From Jannaschia formosa (GTDB taxonomy: Bacteria; Pseudomonadota; Alphaproteobacteria; Rhodobacterales; Rhodobacteraceae), in contig NZ_QPLJ01000005.1 in assembly GCF_003340555.1 (NCBI RefSeq), positions 62,001 to 126,000 of the forward strand: a DNA stretch of 64,000 nt, in the 5' to 3' direction. The notes under the pieces were generated by a model. That model saw nothing but the letters and a program-made list of their open reading frames with translations, was not told the origin of the DNA and did no database searches. Position numbers and translations under genes: made by a program. Position 1 is the stretch's first letter. Every line of letters starts with the position of its first letter. Below, one piece after another: positions 53,413-62,012 of this stretch.

Positions 53413-54417
53413 TTACTGCAGCATCCGCTCCTCGGCGGGGGGCAGGTAGCTGTCGTCGAAGATCGCGTCCATGTCCGGCTCGTTCTGGAACTCGTAGACG
53501 AGCTTCGTCTGCTCCAGCGCGTTGGCCATGCGGTCCGGGTCGATCCCGCCGAGGCCGTTCTCCTGCACCCAGGGCGTCAGCACGTTGGCATCGATGGACA
53601 GCTGCAGGCGCTGCTGCTCAAGCTCCAGGTCGGCGGCCGGGTTGCGGTCGATCACTGCCTGCGCGCCCATGGCCGGGTCGGCGATGACGTCGGCCCATCC
53701 CTTGGCGATGGCGGTCAGGAAGCCGGTCACGACCTCGGGATTGGCCTCGGCGAAGTCGGTGTTCACGATGATCGCGTTGCCGTAGAGGTCGACGCCGTGA
53801 TCGGCCATCAGGATGGTCGTGAGGTCGTCCTCGGGCACGCCGAGCCGGACGAGGTTCAGGTAGGACGAGAAGCTGAAGCCCGTCACCGAATCGACCTCGC
53901 CGCTCGCCAGCATCGGCTCGCGCGTGGGGAAGCCCACCGGCTCGACGGTGATCGTGTCCATGTCGAGATCGTTCTCGGCGGCGAAGATCGGGAACTGCGC
54001 CCAGGCGCCGTCGGGCGGCGGCGCGCCGAGGACCGAGCCTTCGAGGTCGTCCACCCCGGAAATGCCCTGCGACTTGCGGCCGACCACGGCGAAGGGCGGC
54101 TTGTCGTAGATCATCATCACCGCCGTCACCGGCGCGTCGGGATTCTGGTCGAGGAACTTGATCAGCGAGTTGATGTCGGCGAAGCCGAAGGGGAAGGCGC
54201 CGGTGGCGACCTTCGGGATCGCGTCGAGCGAGCCCTGGCCGGCGGTCACCTCGACCTCCAGCCCGGCCTCGGCGAAATGGCCGTTGTCGATGGCGGCGAA
54301 ATAGGCGGCGCTCGGCCCCTCGAACTTCCAGTCTAGGGCGAAGGGCACCTGGGTCTGCGCCATCGCGGGCGCGGCGAGGAACATGGCGGCGGCAAGGCCG
54401 GTGAAACGGTCGAACAT
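53413..54417 (-). CDS. ABC transporter substrate-binding protein, THI5/NMT1-like
   Basis: 334 residues with a Sec signal (about 1-20, LAAPAMAQ). The mature protein has the NMT1/THI5-like two-lobe fold: FALDWKFEGPSAAYFAAIDNGHFAEAGLEVEVTAG, GFADINSL, and LEGSVLGAPPPDGAWAQFP. This class binds pyrimidine thiamine precursors, riboflavin, taurine or nitrate. No TPP riboswitch core was seen in the leader, so thiamine-precursor import is not supported. The ATG at 54417 has GAGGGGAG upstream. First gene of the operon. Confidence 0.9.
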   Translation of the reverse strand: MFDRFTGLAAAMFLAAPAMAQTQVPFALDWKFEGPSAAYFAAIDNGHFAEAGLEVEVTAGQGSLDAIPKVATGAFPFGFADINSLIKFLDQNPDAPVTAVMMIYDKPPFAVVGRKSQGISGVDDLEGSVLGAPPPDGAWAQFPIFAAENDLDMDTITVEPVGFPTREPMLASGEVDSVTGFSFSSYLNLVRLGVPEDDLTTILMADHGVDLYGNAIIVNTDFAEANPEVVTGFLTAIAKGWADVIADPAMGAQAVIDRNPAADLELEQQRLQLSIDANVLTPWVQENGLGGIDPDRMANALEQTKLVYEFQNEPDMDAIFDDSYLPPAEERMLQ

Positions 54418-54586
54418 GATGACTCCCCTCTTGGTTCGCCCGACCGTCGTCCTCCGGCGCGGGAAGGGCCAGCGGGCGGGCTTTCTGCGGCCAGCCTGCA
54501 CCGGGCCGGGCGAGGAGATAAAGCCAATTCTTGTGCGGAGTGCCCAGGATCTGGGCATCCACCGGGGACAGGCTCCGCGACCCGGG

Positions 54587-54803
54587 CTACCGAAGCCGTG
54601 GCTCCATCCAGCGCCAGACGGCGGCCGAGATCGCCTCGTGCAACATGTCCAGCATGCTGTGCCCGGTCCGGCCGGAGCCGTGCAGCAGCAGGATGGCGGG
54701 GCACGGCGCGCGCCCGGTCGGGCGCGTAGTCCTAGGTGGCGCCAGTGCCGGTCAGGTCGGCGCGCGCGGCCTCGGCGAGGCGGGCCGGGCGCGGGGCCTC
54801 CGG
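54587..54803 (-). pseudogene. remnant of a second alpha/beta hydrolase (frameshifted, internally deleted duplicate)
   Basis: Directly downstream of the hydrolase gene, the minus strand encodes pieces of a diverged copy. PEAPRPARLAEAARADLTG (from 54803) resembles residues about 51-69 of the intact protein (DAPPAPARLVERVRSDLT). After a stop in that frame, another frame gives PAILLLHGSGRTGHSMLDML, matching its residues 102-120. That piece joins straight to AVWRWMEPRLR and a stop, matching the C-terminal AWVWLETRL. About 140 residues are missing between the last two pieces. A decayed tandem duplicate. Confidence 0.75.
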
Positions 54804-54809
54804 CCAAGA

Positions 54810-55658
54810 TCAGGGCGCGGGACGCGGAGGGAGCCTGGTCTCGAGCCAGACCCAGGCGTCCTCGGCGATCCGCGGCCCGTTGGCGGCGAGGTCGTTGTCG
54901 TGGCCGCGCAGGCGGATCAGGTCGTAAGGGTGCCCCGCCCGCGCCATCGCCGTGGCACTGGCCAGCGCCTGCGCCACCGGCCGCGCCGGGTCGTCGGAGC
55001 CGAGATAGTGCCGCACCGGCACGCCCTCACCGACGGGCCGCGGCGCGTCGGTCCCGACGATCCCGGCATGGGCGACCACCGCGTCCCAAGGGCCGGCGAT
55101 GCTGTTGGCCCAGAGCTGCGCCGTCTCGGCCCCGCGGCCGTGGCCGAACAGCCCGACCCGCTCCGCGTCGAGGCGGAAGACCTGCCCGGCATGGGCCAGC
55201 GTCTCGGCGGCGATGCGCGCGTCGTAGGGGGCAGTGCCGTCGGCGGGGAAGTCCGGCGCGATCAGGACCACCCCCTGCCGCGCAGCGATCCCGTGCCACA
55301 TGTCGATCATGGCGCGCCCGTCCTGACCGGAATCGTGCAGCAGCAGGATCGCGGGGGCCGGGTCGCCGGTCTCGGGGCCGATCCCCCACCAGCGCAGCCC
55401 GCCCATCGTCACGTAGGATGTCGCCTGTCCGGGACCCGCGTCGGGCCAGGGCGCGGTCAGGTCGCTGCGCACGCGCTCGACCAGGCGTGCGGGCGCCGGG
55501 GGGGCGTCGTGGGTCAGCAGCAGCGGCTGGATCTCGGTCAGCGCGGGCGCGAGCAGCTGCGCCATCAGCATCCGCCCCTGCGGCGTGCCCCGGCCCAGCG
55601 ACATGATCAGCAGCGCGAAGGTGATCGCGATGAGGGCGAGGCGCAGGGGCAGGGACAT
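54810..55658 (-). CDS. alpha/beta hydrolase-fold protein lacking the nucleophile serine
   Basis: 282 residues with an N-terminal hydrophobic helix (about 5-20) that anchors or exports it. The fold matches small esterases of the LpqC/PHB-depolymerase-like group: AILLLHDSGQDGRAMIDM, VVLIAPDFPADG. The elbow that should read G-x-S-x-G is GHGRG (172-176), so the nucleophile serine is glycine. The acid (SDDP, near 222) and histidine (RGHDND, His253) positions remain. It may be a pseudoenzyme or binding protein. A broken copy follows it. Confidence 0.8.
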   Translation of the reverse strand: MSLPLRLALIAITFALLIMSLGRGTPQGRMLMAQLLAPALTEIQPLLLTHDAPPAPARLVERVRSDLTAPWPDAGPGQATSYVTMGGLRWWGIGPETGDPAPAILLLHDSGQDGRAMIDMWHGIAARQGVVLIAPDFPADGTAPYDARIAAETLAHAGQVFRLDAERVGLFGHGRGAETAQLWANSIAGPWDAVVAHAGIVGTDAPRPVGEGVPVRHYLGSDDPARPVAQALASATAMARAGHPYDLIRLRGHDNDLAANGPRIAEDAWVWLETRLPPRPAP

Positions 55659-55821
55659 AGGCGGGACTCCTGAACGGGGTTCCCGAAACAGTCTGTTCCC
55701 CCTCTCGGGCAGCGGTTTGACGCGATCCCGGCGAAAGCCGGTCCAATCCGAGCCGAAACCGCTGGTTCGCGAAACGATCCGGGGCTACGGCGAAGACTGC
55801 ACGCCGGAGAGGGGGGAATTC

Positions 55822-56763
55822 ATGCGGATCGCCGAAACAGTCACCTTCGGCGGCGGCGGACTGAACCGCGCCGAGGATCTGCGCCGCCACCCCGAGCTTC
55901 TGGCCGAGCTGCCGGTGCGGGTGCTGCCGCTCTGGCGCGGCAAGCCGCTGCTCGCGCCGGGGCGCGAGGCGCTCGCCATCATGGAGGGGGACGTTTTCAC
56001 GGCCCACGGGCACCCGGTGCTGATCGGCAAGCTGGACGGCGCGGCCCTCTTCGCGCGCGACGTCTCGGGGCTGGAGGTCGCGGGCCTGGGCGAGGGGCTG
56101 GGCGCCTTCCTCGACCCGACCGAGCAGACCCATCCCGACCTGCCCCACGGCACCGCCTTCGCCGAACTGCGGGCCGTCATGACCCGGCTGTCGTCCCTCG
56201 ACGCCGAGATCGCGGCCACCGCCAAGGGCGCGCTGGAATGGCACCGCACGCATGGCTTCTGCGCCAATTGCGGCGGGCCGACGCAGCCCGGCAAGGCGGG
56301 CTGGATGCGGGCCTGTCCGACCTGCGGGCGGGCGCATTTTCCGCGCACGGACCCGGTCGTCATCATGCTTGTGACCCATGGCGACCGGGTGCTGCTGGGC
56401 CGCTCCCCGGCCTGGCCCGAGGGCTTCTTCTCGTGCCTCGCGGGCTTCATGGAGCCCGGCGAGACGCTGGAGGCCGCCGTCCGCCGCGAGACCTGGGAGG
56501 AGACGGGGGTGCGCGTCGGACCGGTCCGCTACCTCGCCTCGCAGCCCTGGCCCTTCCCCGGCTCGCTGATGCTGGGCGCCCATGGTGAGGCGGTGGATGA
56601 TCGCATCGAGATCGACCCGGAGGAGATCGCCGAGGCGCTCTGGCTCGACCGGAGCGAGCTGATGGACGTCTTCGCCGGCACCCATCCGCGGATCGGCGCC
56701 GCCCGCAAGGGCGCCATCGCGCGCTTCCTGCTGGAGAACTGGCTGGCCGACCGGCTGGATTGA
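55822..56763 (+). CDS. nudC: NADH pyrophosphatase / NAD-capped RNA hydrolase NudC
   Basis: 313 residues. The zinc ribbon Cys147, Cys150, Cys165, Cys168 (FCANCG ... ACPTCG) precedes a Nudix box at 208-230 (GFMEPGETLEAAVRRETWEE, then TGV). The SQPWPFPGSLMLG motif is diagnostic for NudC. It cleaves NADH and removes NAD caps from RNA. The ATG at 55822 has GGGGGG upstream. A perfect hairpin follows the stop. Confidence 0.95.
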   Translation: MRIAETVTFGGGGLNRAEDLRRHPELLAELPVRVLPLWRGKPLLAPGREALAIMEGDVFTAHGHPVLIGKLDGAALFARDVSGLEVAGLGEGLGAFLDPTEQTHPDLPHGTAFAELRAVMTRLSSLDAEIAATAKGALEWHRTHGFCANCGGPTQPGKAGWMRACPTCGRAHFPRTDPVVIMLVTHGDRVLLGRSPAWPEGFFSCLAGFMEPGETLEAAVRRETWEETGVRVGPVRYLASQPWPFPGSLMLGAHGEAVDDRIEIDPEEIAEALWLDRSELMDVFAGTHPRIGAARKGAIARFLLENWLADRLD

Positions 56764-56767
56764 GCCC

Positions 56768-56789
56768 GCGGGGGGATTGATCCCCCCGC
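56768..56789 (+). terminator. hairpin after nudC
   Basis: GCGGGGGGAT (56768-56777) and ATCCCCCCGC (56780-56789) form a perfect 10-bp stem with a 2-nt loop, 4 bp after the nudC stop. No T-run follows, so termination would need Rho or be partial. Confidence 0.5.
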
Positions 56790-56829
56790 CCGGTCCGCGC
56801 AGATAGGCGCGAACCTCAGGAGGCAGCCC

Positions 56830-57285
56830 ATGCAGTTCACCGCCACCGAAGAGATCGCCGCTCCCATCGACGCCGTCTGGGCGCGCGTGACCGATTTCGA
56901 CGGCTTCGCCGAGGCGCTCCGGACGCGCGGCGGCAAGGCCGAGCGCCAGGATGAGGGCCCCGTCGGCCCCGGATCGGCCTGGACCGGCGCGGCCGAGATC
57001 ATGGGCAAGATCCGCTTCGTCGAGGTGACGGTGACGCGGATGGACGTGCCGACGGGCCTCGGCATCGCCGCCCATGCCGAGGGCATCGACATCGTGCTCG
57101 ACGTCACGCTCGAGGCGCTGTCGCAGGCCCGCACCCGCCTGACCGTCACCACCCAGGCTGCGGCGACGTCGATCCGGGCGAAGGTCCTTCTGCAGCCGCT
57201 GAAGCTGGCCCACGGCACGATCGAGGAGCGCTACCGCGGCCGCGTCGCGGGCTTCGCGCGCCGGATCGAGGGCAAGGCCGCCTGA
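56830..57285 (+). CDS. SRPBCC family protein
   Basis: 151 residues of the START/Bet v1-like helix-grip fold: MQFTATEEIAAPIDAVWARVTDFDGFAEAL at the N-terminus, a beta-sheet core, and a long C-terminal helix. Proteins of this plan bind hydrophobic ligands; the CoxG subgroup and polyketide-cyclase-like proteins are relatives. No partner gene suggests a ligand. AGGAGG precedes the ATG. Confidence 0.85.
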   Translation: MQFTATEEIAAPIDAVWARVTDFDGFAEALRTRGGKAERQDEGPVGPGSAWTGAAEIMGKIRFVEVTVTRMDVPTGLGIAAHAEGIDIVLDVTLEALSQARTRLTVTTQAAATSIRAKVLLQPLKLAHGTIEERYRGRVAGFARRIEGKAA

Positions 57286-57466
57286 GGCCGGACCGGGCCG
57301 AAGGGCGCCGCCAGGCCGTCGTGCGGGCCCCGGAGCCTTTCCCAGCGGCAGCCGGGTCGCCCCGTCGATGGTCGTGTCGGACCGGGCCTGCGCGGTCGAA
57401 CGGTGGCGACGTCCGTGATAGATGCGCGCCGAAGCGCGACCCTCGCAAGACCGCTGGGCGAGGCCC

Positions 57467-57489
57467 GAGCTACGCTTATCTTGTAGCTC
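57467..57489 (+). promoter_or_regulatory. inverted repeat upstream of the YihY gene
   Basis: GAGCTAC and GTAGCTC are perfect 7-bp arms around the AT-rich GCTTATCTT, ending 25 bp before the start codon. The AT-rich centre resembles a -10 region under an operator, but could also be a hairpin in the leader. Confidence 0.35.
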
Positions 57490-57514
57490 CCATTCGGGAA
57501 GACGGGACCTCAGG

Positions 57515-58474
57515 ATGAGCTCCAGGCAGGGACAGGAGACCGTGCACGATGCCGTCGTGACCCACGGCGTCGTGACCGCGGACCCGGTCGACCTGCTGAC
57601 CGGGACCGGCTGGCGCGTGCCCGTGGCGGTCTGCCGGGAAGCCATCCTGCGGCTGTGGAGCGACGATGCCTTCGGGCTGGCCGGCAACGTGGCCTTCCGG
57701 ATGCTGCTGGCCGTCTTCCCCTTCCTGATCTTCACGAGCTCCCTGACCGCCTTCGTCGGCGACCGCTCGATGGCGCAGGACCTTACCGAATTCCTCATCG
57801 CGATGGTGCCCCCGGCGCTGGTCGACCCGATGGTGTCCGAGGTGCTCAAGGTCATGACCGTGCAGCGCGGGGGCGTGCTCAGCGTGGGTATCCTGCTGAC
57901 GATCTGGTTCGCCGTGGGCGGCGTCGACGGGGTGCGCGTCGGCCTCAATCGCGCCTATGGCGTCCCCGAGACCCGGTCGGTCCTCGTGGTCTATGCGGTG
58001 CAGGCCGGAATGGTCCTCTTCACCGGGCTCGTCCTCGTGCTGGTCGGCTACCTGCTGGTGCTCGCGCCGCGGGCCGGGTCGTGGTTGCACATGCTGCTCC
58101 CCGCCTTCGACCCGGCTTCGGTAAAAATGAGCCTGATCCGCTATCCGGCGGCGGCCGCCATCCTCTTCGCCTCGCTGCTCGGGGCGCATGTGATCCTGCC
58201 CGCCCGGCGGACGCGCTTCTCCAGCATCTGGCCGGGCGTCGTCTTCACCGTGGCCGCATGGGCGCTGCTGACGGCGGCCTTCTCCTGGTACCTGACCAGC
58301 TTCGCCGCCTATGCCAGCTACTATGCCGGCCTCGCGGGGATCATCGCGGCGCTCTACTTCATGTATCTCGGGGCGCTGATCCTGATCTTCGGAGGGGAGC
58401 TGAACCGGGCGATCCGCATCCGCCGCCTCGCCTCGGCGCTCCGGTCGAAGGCCGCCCGCCCCGGCACGTCCTGA
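57515..58474 (+). CDS. YihY/virulence factor BrkB family membrane protein
   Basis: 319 residues with about six membrane helices. Family landmarks are the early region DAFGLAGNVAFRMLLAVFPFLIF, with the loop before it, and the last helices ALYFMYLGALILIFGGELNRAI. Formerly called ribonuclease BN by mistake; the role is unclear, perhaps transport. The ATG at 57515 has only a weak AGG upstream, so the start is uncertain. It follows a 229-bp gap with no gene. Confidence 0.9.
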   Translation: MSSRQGQETVHDAVVTHGVVTADPVDLLTGTGWRVPVAVCREAILRLWSDDAFGLAGNVAFRMLLAVFPFLIFTSSLTAFVGDRSMAQDLTEFLIAMVPPALVDPMVSEVLKVMTVQRGGVLSVGILLTIWFAVGGVDGVRVGLNRAYGVPETRSVLVVYAVQAGMVLFTGLVLVLVGYLLVLAPRAGSWLHMLLPAFDPASVKMSLIRYPAAAAILFASLLGAHVILPARRTRFSSIWPGVVFTVAAWALLTAAFSWYLTSFAAYASYYAGLAGIIAALYFMYLGALILIFGGELNRAIRIRRLASALRSKAARPGTS

Positions 58475-58501
58475 GACGGGGCGGCCGGGGCAACCGCCGG
58501 G

Positions 58502-59350
58502 TCAGTCCGCGCCGCCGTCGAAATGGTCCGGGTCAGCGGGATAGACGCCCAGGATGTCGAGCGAGGAGGTGAAGTAGCGCAATTCCTCCAGCGCGCGGGC
58601 GACGGGCGGATCCTCGGGATGGCCCTCGATATCGGCGTAGAACTGGGTCGCGGTGAACTGGCCGTCGACCATGTAGCTTTCCAGCTTGGTCATGTTCACG
58701 CCGTTCGTCGCGAAGCCGCCCATCGCCTTGTAGAGCGCGGCGGGGATGTTGCGCACGCGAAACACGAAGGTCGTCTTGACCGGCCCCGACCCGGGAGCGG
58801 GGCGCAGCGGCTCGGGCGCCATGATGAGGAAACGCGTCGTGTTGCGGTCGTGATCTTCGATATGGCGGGCGAGGACCTCCAGCCCGTAGATCCGGCCCGC
58901 CATCTCGGAGGCGAGCGCGGCCTCGGCCGGGTTGCCGGCCTCGGCGATCTGCTTGGCGGATCCGGCGGTGTCGGCGCCGACCCGGGCGCGGATGCCGTGC
59001 CGGGCGAGGAAGTCGCGGCACTGGCCCAGCAGGACGGTGTGGGACTGCGCCACGCGGATGTCCGAGAGGGTCGCGCCGGGCAGGGCCAGCAGGTTGATGT
59101 GGACGCGGACGAAGGCCTCCTCGACGATGTGCAGGCCGGAATGGGGCAGCAGAGAGTGGATGTCGGCCACCCGCCCATAGGTCGAGTTCTCGACCGGCAG
59201 CATGGCGAGCTGGGCCTGACCCTGGCGGACGGCCTCGATGGCGTCCTCGAAGGTCGGGCAGGGCAGGGGGGCGTGGTCTGGCCGCGCCTCGTGGCACGCC
59301 TGGTGCGAATAGGCGCCGAGTTCTCCCTGGAAGGCGATCGTTGCTGGCAT
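58502..59350 (-). CDS. pheA: prephenate dehydratase
   Basis: 282 residues. The catalytic domain starts AFQGELGAYSHQAC and holds the ENSTYGRVADIHSLL loop and the NTTRFLI segment with the catalytic Thr-Arg-Phe. A C-terminal ACT domain (about 195-275, KLESYMVDG and FYADIEGH) binds phenylalanine for feedback. It turns prephenate to phenylpyruvate. No chorismate mutase domain is fused. Divergent from the cytochrome c gene. Start ATG at 59350. Confidence 0.95.
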   Translation of the reverse strand: MPATIAFQGELGAYSHQACHEARPDHAPLPCPTFEDAIEAVRQGQAQLAMLPVENSTYGRVADIHSLLPHSGLHIVEEAFVRVHINLLALPGATLSDIRVAQSHTVLLGQCRDFLARHGIRARVGADTAGSAKQIAEAGNPAEAALASEMAGRIYGLEVLARHIEDHDRNTTRFLIMAPEPLRPAPGSGPVKTTFVFRVRNIPAALYKAMGGFATNGVNMTKLESYMVDGQFTATQFYADIEGHPEDPPVARALEELRYFTSSLDILGVYPADPDHFDGGAD

Positions 59351-59467
59351 GGGACCCCGGTTTGCTTTGGTCGTTTCGTCGCAAGCGGTATCCCTTGCGT
59401 CGCACCGCAGGAACCCCATACATACGCGCGGACCGAAGCACGACCGTCACTGAAGAAGAGGCACCCC

Positions 59468-59989
59468 ATGGACACCATGACGATCACCAAGGCCGGCGGC
59501 GCGTTGTGCGGGGCGCTTTTGGTGTTCCTGCTGGGAGCCTGGGCGTCGGAGGGCCTCTATCACGTGGCCGGCGACAGCCATGGCGAGGAAGCGGTGATGG
59601 GCTTCGCCATCGAGGTCGCCGAGGCGGCCGACGAGGCAGGGGTCGAGGCCGAGCCGGAGGTGCCCTTCGAGGAGGTCTTCGTGAACGCCTCCGCCGCAGA
59701 TGGCGAGCGTCTCTGGCGGCAATGCGCCTCCTGCCACAACCTCGAAGGGTCGAACGCGACCGGCCCCTACCTCGACGGCGTCGTCGGCCGCGACAAGGGC
59801 TCGGTCCCGGGCTATGCCTATTCCGAGATGCTGGCGACGATGGAAGGCGACTGGACGCCCGAGAACCTGTCCGGCTTCCTGCTCAACCCGAAGGAATACG
59901 CGCCGGGCACCAAGATGGCCTATCGCGGAATGTCCGACATCCAGGACCGCGCCAACCTGATCGCCTACCTCGCGGCGACCGGCGGCTGA
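59468..59989 (+). CDS. membrane-anchored class I cytochrome c
   Basis: 173 residues. An uncleaved N-terminal helix (about 6-27) is followed by an acidic linker rich in Glu/Ala and a haem domain with CASCH at residues 86-90 and the Met ligand in GTKMAY. The plan is that of cytochrome c-552/CycM and c-y, which pass electrons from the bc1 complex to the aa3 oxidase at the membrane. The oxidase genes are far away but in the same window. GAAGAGG precedes the ATG. Confidence 0.93.
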   Translation: MDTMTITKAGGALCGALLVFLLGAWASEGLYHVAGDSHGEEAVMGFAIEVAEAADEAGVEAEPEVPFEEVFVNASAADGERLWRQCASCHNLEGSNATGPYLDGVVGRDKGSVPGYAYSEMLATMEGDWTPENLSGFLLNPKEYAPGTKMAYRGMSDIQDRANLIAYLAATGG

Positions 59990-60164
59990 CATCCTCTTCG
60001 ACGACCGGCGGCCACCCTCTCGGGTGGCCGTTCCGATTCGGAGGGCGGGGTTTTCGCGCCGTGTCACGGCCCTAGCTTCACGGGGAGGTGTGCCGGCGGC
60101 CCTTGCACTCGGCATGGCCCGCTCATTAGCTACGTGCTCGAACCGGATCACGAGGGAGGCCCGA

Positions 60165-62012
60165 ATGCTGGACCGTATCGCCGCGACCCTGGCCCTTGGG
60201 GCCGTGCTGGCCCTGCCGGCCGCCGCCCAGGACCTTACCGTAAGTCACGGATATTCCAACTTCGGCGAGCTGAAATATGGCCCGGACGAGCCGTTCTCCT
60301 ATGTGAACGTCGACGCTCCGAAGGGGGGCGAGATCAGCCTCTCCGCGCTGGGCAACTTCGACAGCTTCAACAACTACACGCGCAACGGCAACGTCGCGGT
60401 CGGCACCGACGTCCTCTACGAGGACATCTTCGTGTCGGCGGCCGACGACCCTTATGGCGTCTACTGCTATCTCTGCGAGACGATCGAGTATCCCGAGGAC
60501 CTGTCCTACGTCCTCGTGAACCTGCGCGACGACGTGACCTTCGCGAACGGCACGCCGATGACCGCCGAGGACGTGGTCTTCACCGTCGACCTGTTCCTCG
60601 AGCAGGGCCTCGCGGAGTTCCGCAATGCGATTGACGGTTACTTCAAGTCTGTGACGCAGACAGGCCCGCTCCAGGTCCGCTTCGAGTTCGAGGAAGACGT
60701 CCCGAAGCGCGAGCGCATGGGGATCGTCGGCATCTGGAACCCGTTCTCGAAGGCCTGGTTCGAGGAGACCGGCGCGCGCATCGACGAGTCCACGCTGACG
60801 CCCTTCATGGGCACCGGCCCCTACGTCGTGGGCGAGTTCGACACCGGCCGCTCGCTGACCTACACGCGCAACCCGAACTGGTGGGGCGCCGACCACCCCT
60901 ACAACCAGGGGCGCTGGAACTTCGACTCCATCCGCTACGAGTATTTCGGCGACAGCTCGGCTGCGCTGCAGGCTTTCTTCGCCGGCGAGTACACCTTCCG
61001 CATCGAGTCGACCTCGCGCGACTGGGCCACGGGCTATGACGTGCCGCCGGTCCAGCGCGGCGACATCGTCAAGGAGACGCTGCCCGACGGGTCGATCTCG
61101 GCCGCGCAGGGCTTCGTCTTCAATCTCAAGCGCGAGGAGTGGCAGGACCCGCGGGTGCGCGAGGCGGTCCGCATGATGTTCAACTTCGAATGGTCGAACG
61201 AGACGTTGTTCTACGGCCTCTACTCGCGCCCCTACAGCTTCTGGGGCGGATCGGATCTCGCCGCCGAGGGGGTGCCGGAGGGCGCGGAGCGGGCGCTGCT
61301 GGAGCCTCTCGTCGAAGAGGGGCTGCTCAACGCTTCCATCCTCGAGGAGGAGGCCGTGATGCCGCCGGCCAACGACGCCGCGAGCAACACGCCCGACCGC
61401 CGCACCCGGCGCGCCGCGCTCGCGCTCCTGTCGGAGGCGGGCTACGAGCTGGGCGAGGGCGGCATGCTGCGCGACGCCGAGGGCAACACGCTGGAGCTGG
61501 TGATCATCCAGTTCAACCCGGGCTTCGACCGGATCGTGAACCCCTATGTCGAGAACCTGCGCGAGATCGGCATCGACGCCCGGCTGGAGCGCGTGGACAA
61601 TGCCCAGTATATCGAGCGGCGCCGGTCCGGCGACTGGGACCTGACCAACCAGTCCCCCGGCCAAGGCTTCGAGCCGGGCGGCGGGCTGCGCCAGTGGTTC
61701 GGCTCCGAGACGGCCGAGGACAGCTCCCGCAACATCATGGCGCTGGCGGACCCGGCGGTGGACCGGCTGATCGAGGTGGTCGTGAACGCCGAGACGCTGG
61801 ATGAGCTGCGCCCCGCCACCCGCGCGCTCGACCGCGCGCTGCGGGCGCACGGCTTCTGGATCCCGCAATGGGGCAATTCGGAGCATTGGGTCGCCTATTG
61901 GGACATGTACCGCCACCCCGACGAGATCCCGCCGCTGGCGCTGGGCGTGCTCGACTTCTGGTGGTATGACGCCGAAGCCGCGGCCGAGTTGCGGGCCAGC
62001 GGGGCGCTCTGA
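60165..62012 (+). CDS. yejA: extracellular solute-binding protein of a YejABEF-type peptide importer
   Basis: 615 residues with a Sec signal (about 1-20, ALPAAAQ). The mature protein is a family 5 binding protein: HGYSNFGELKYGPDEPFSYVN, ANGTPMTAEDVVFT, GTGPYVV and the Trp-rich FWIPQWGNSEHWVAYWDMY near the end. This YejA subgroup binds peptides and, in E. coli, microcin C. GAGGGAGG precedes the ATG at 60165. The permease gene begins immediately after its stop. Confidence 0.93.
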   Translation: MLDRIAATLALGAVLALPAAAQDLTVSHGYSNFGELKYGPDEPFSYVNVDAPKGGEISLSALGNFDSFNNYTRNGNVAVGTDVLYEDIFVSAADDPYGVYCYLCETIEYPEDLSYVLVNLRDDVTFANGTPMTAEDVVFTVDLFLEQGLAEFRNAIDGYFKSVTQTGPLQVRFEFEEDVPKRERMGIVGIWNPFSKAWFEETGARIDESTLTPFMGTGPYVVGEFDTGRSLTYTRNPNWWGADHPYNQGRWNFDSIRYEYFGDSSAALQAFFAGEYTFRIESTSRDWATGYDVPPVQRGDIVKETLPDGSISAAQGFVFNLKREEWQDPRVREAVRMMFNFEWSNETLFYGLYSRPYSFWGGSDLAAEGVPEGAERALLEPLVEEGLLNASILEEEAVMPPANDAASNTPDRRTRRAALALLSEAGYELGEGGMLRDAEGNTLELVIIQFNPGFDRIVNPYVENLREIGIDARLERVDNAQYIERRRSGDWDLTNQSPGQGFEPGGGLRQWFGSETAEDSSRNIMALADPAVDRLIEVVVNAETLDELRPATRALDRALRAHGFWIPQWGNSEHWVAYWDMYRHPDEIPPLALGVLDFWWYDAEAAAELRASGAL

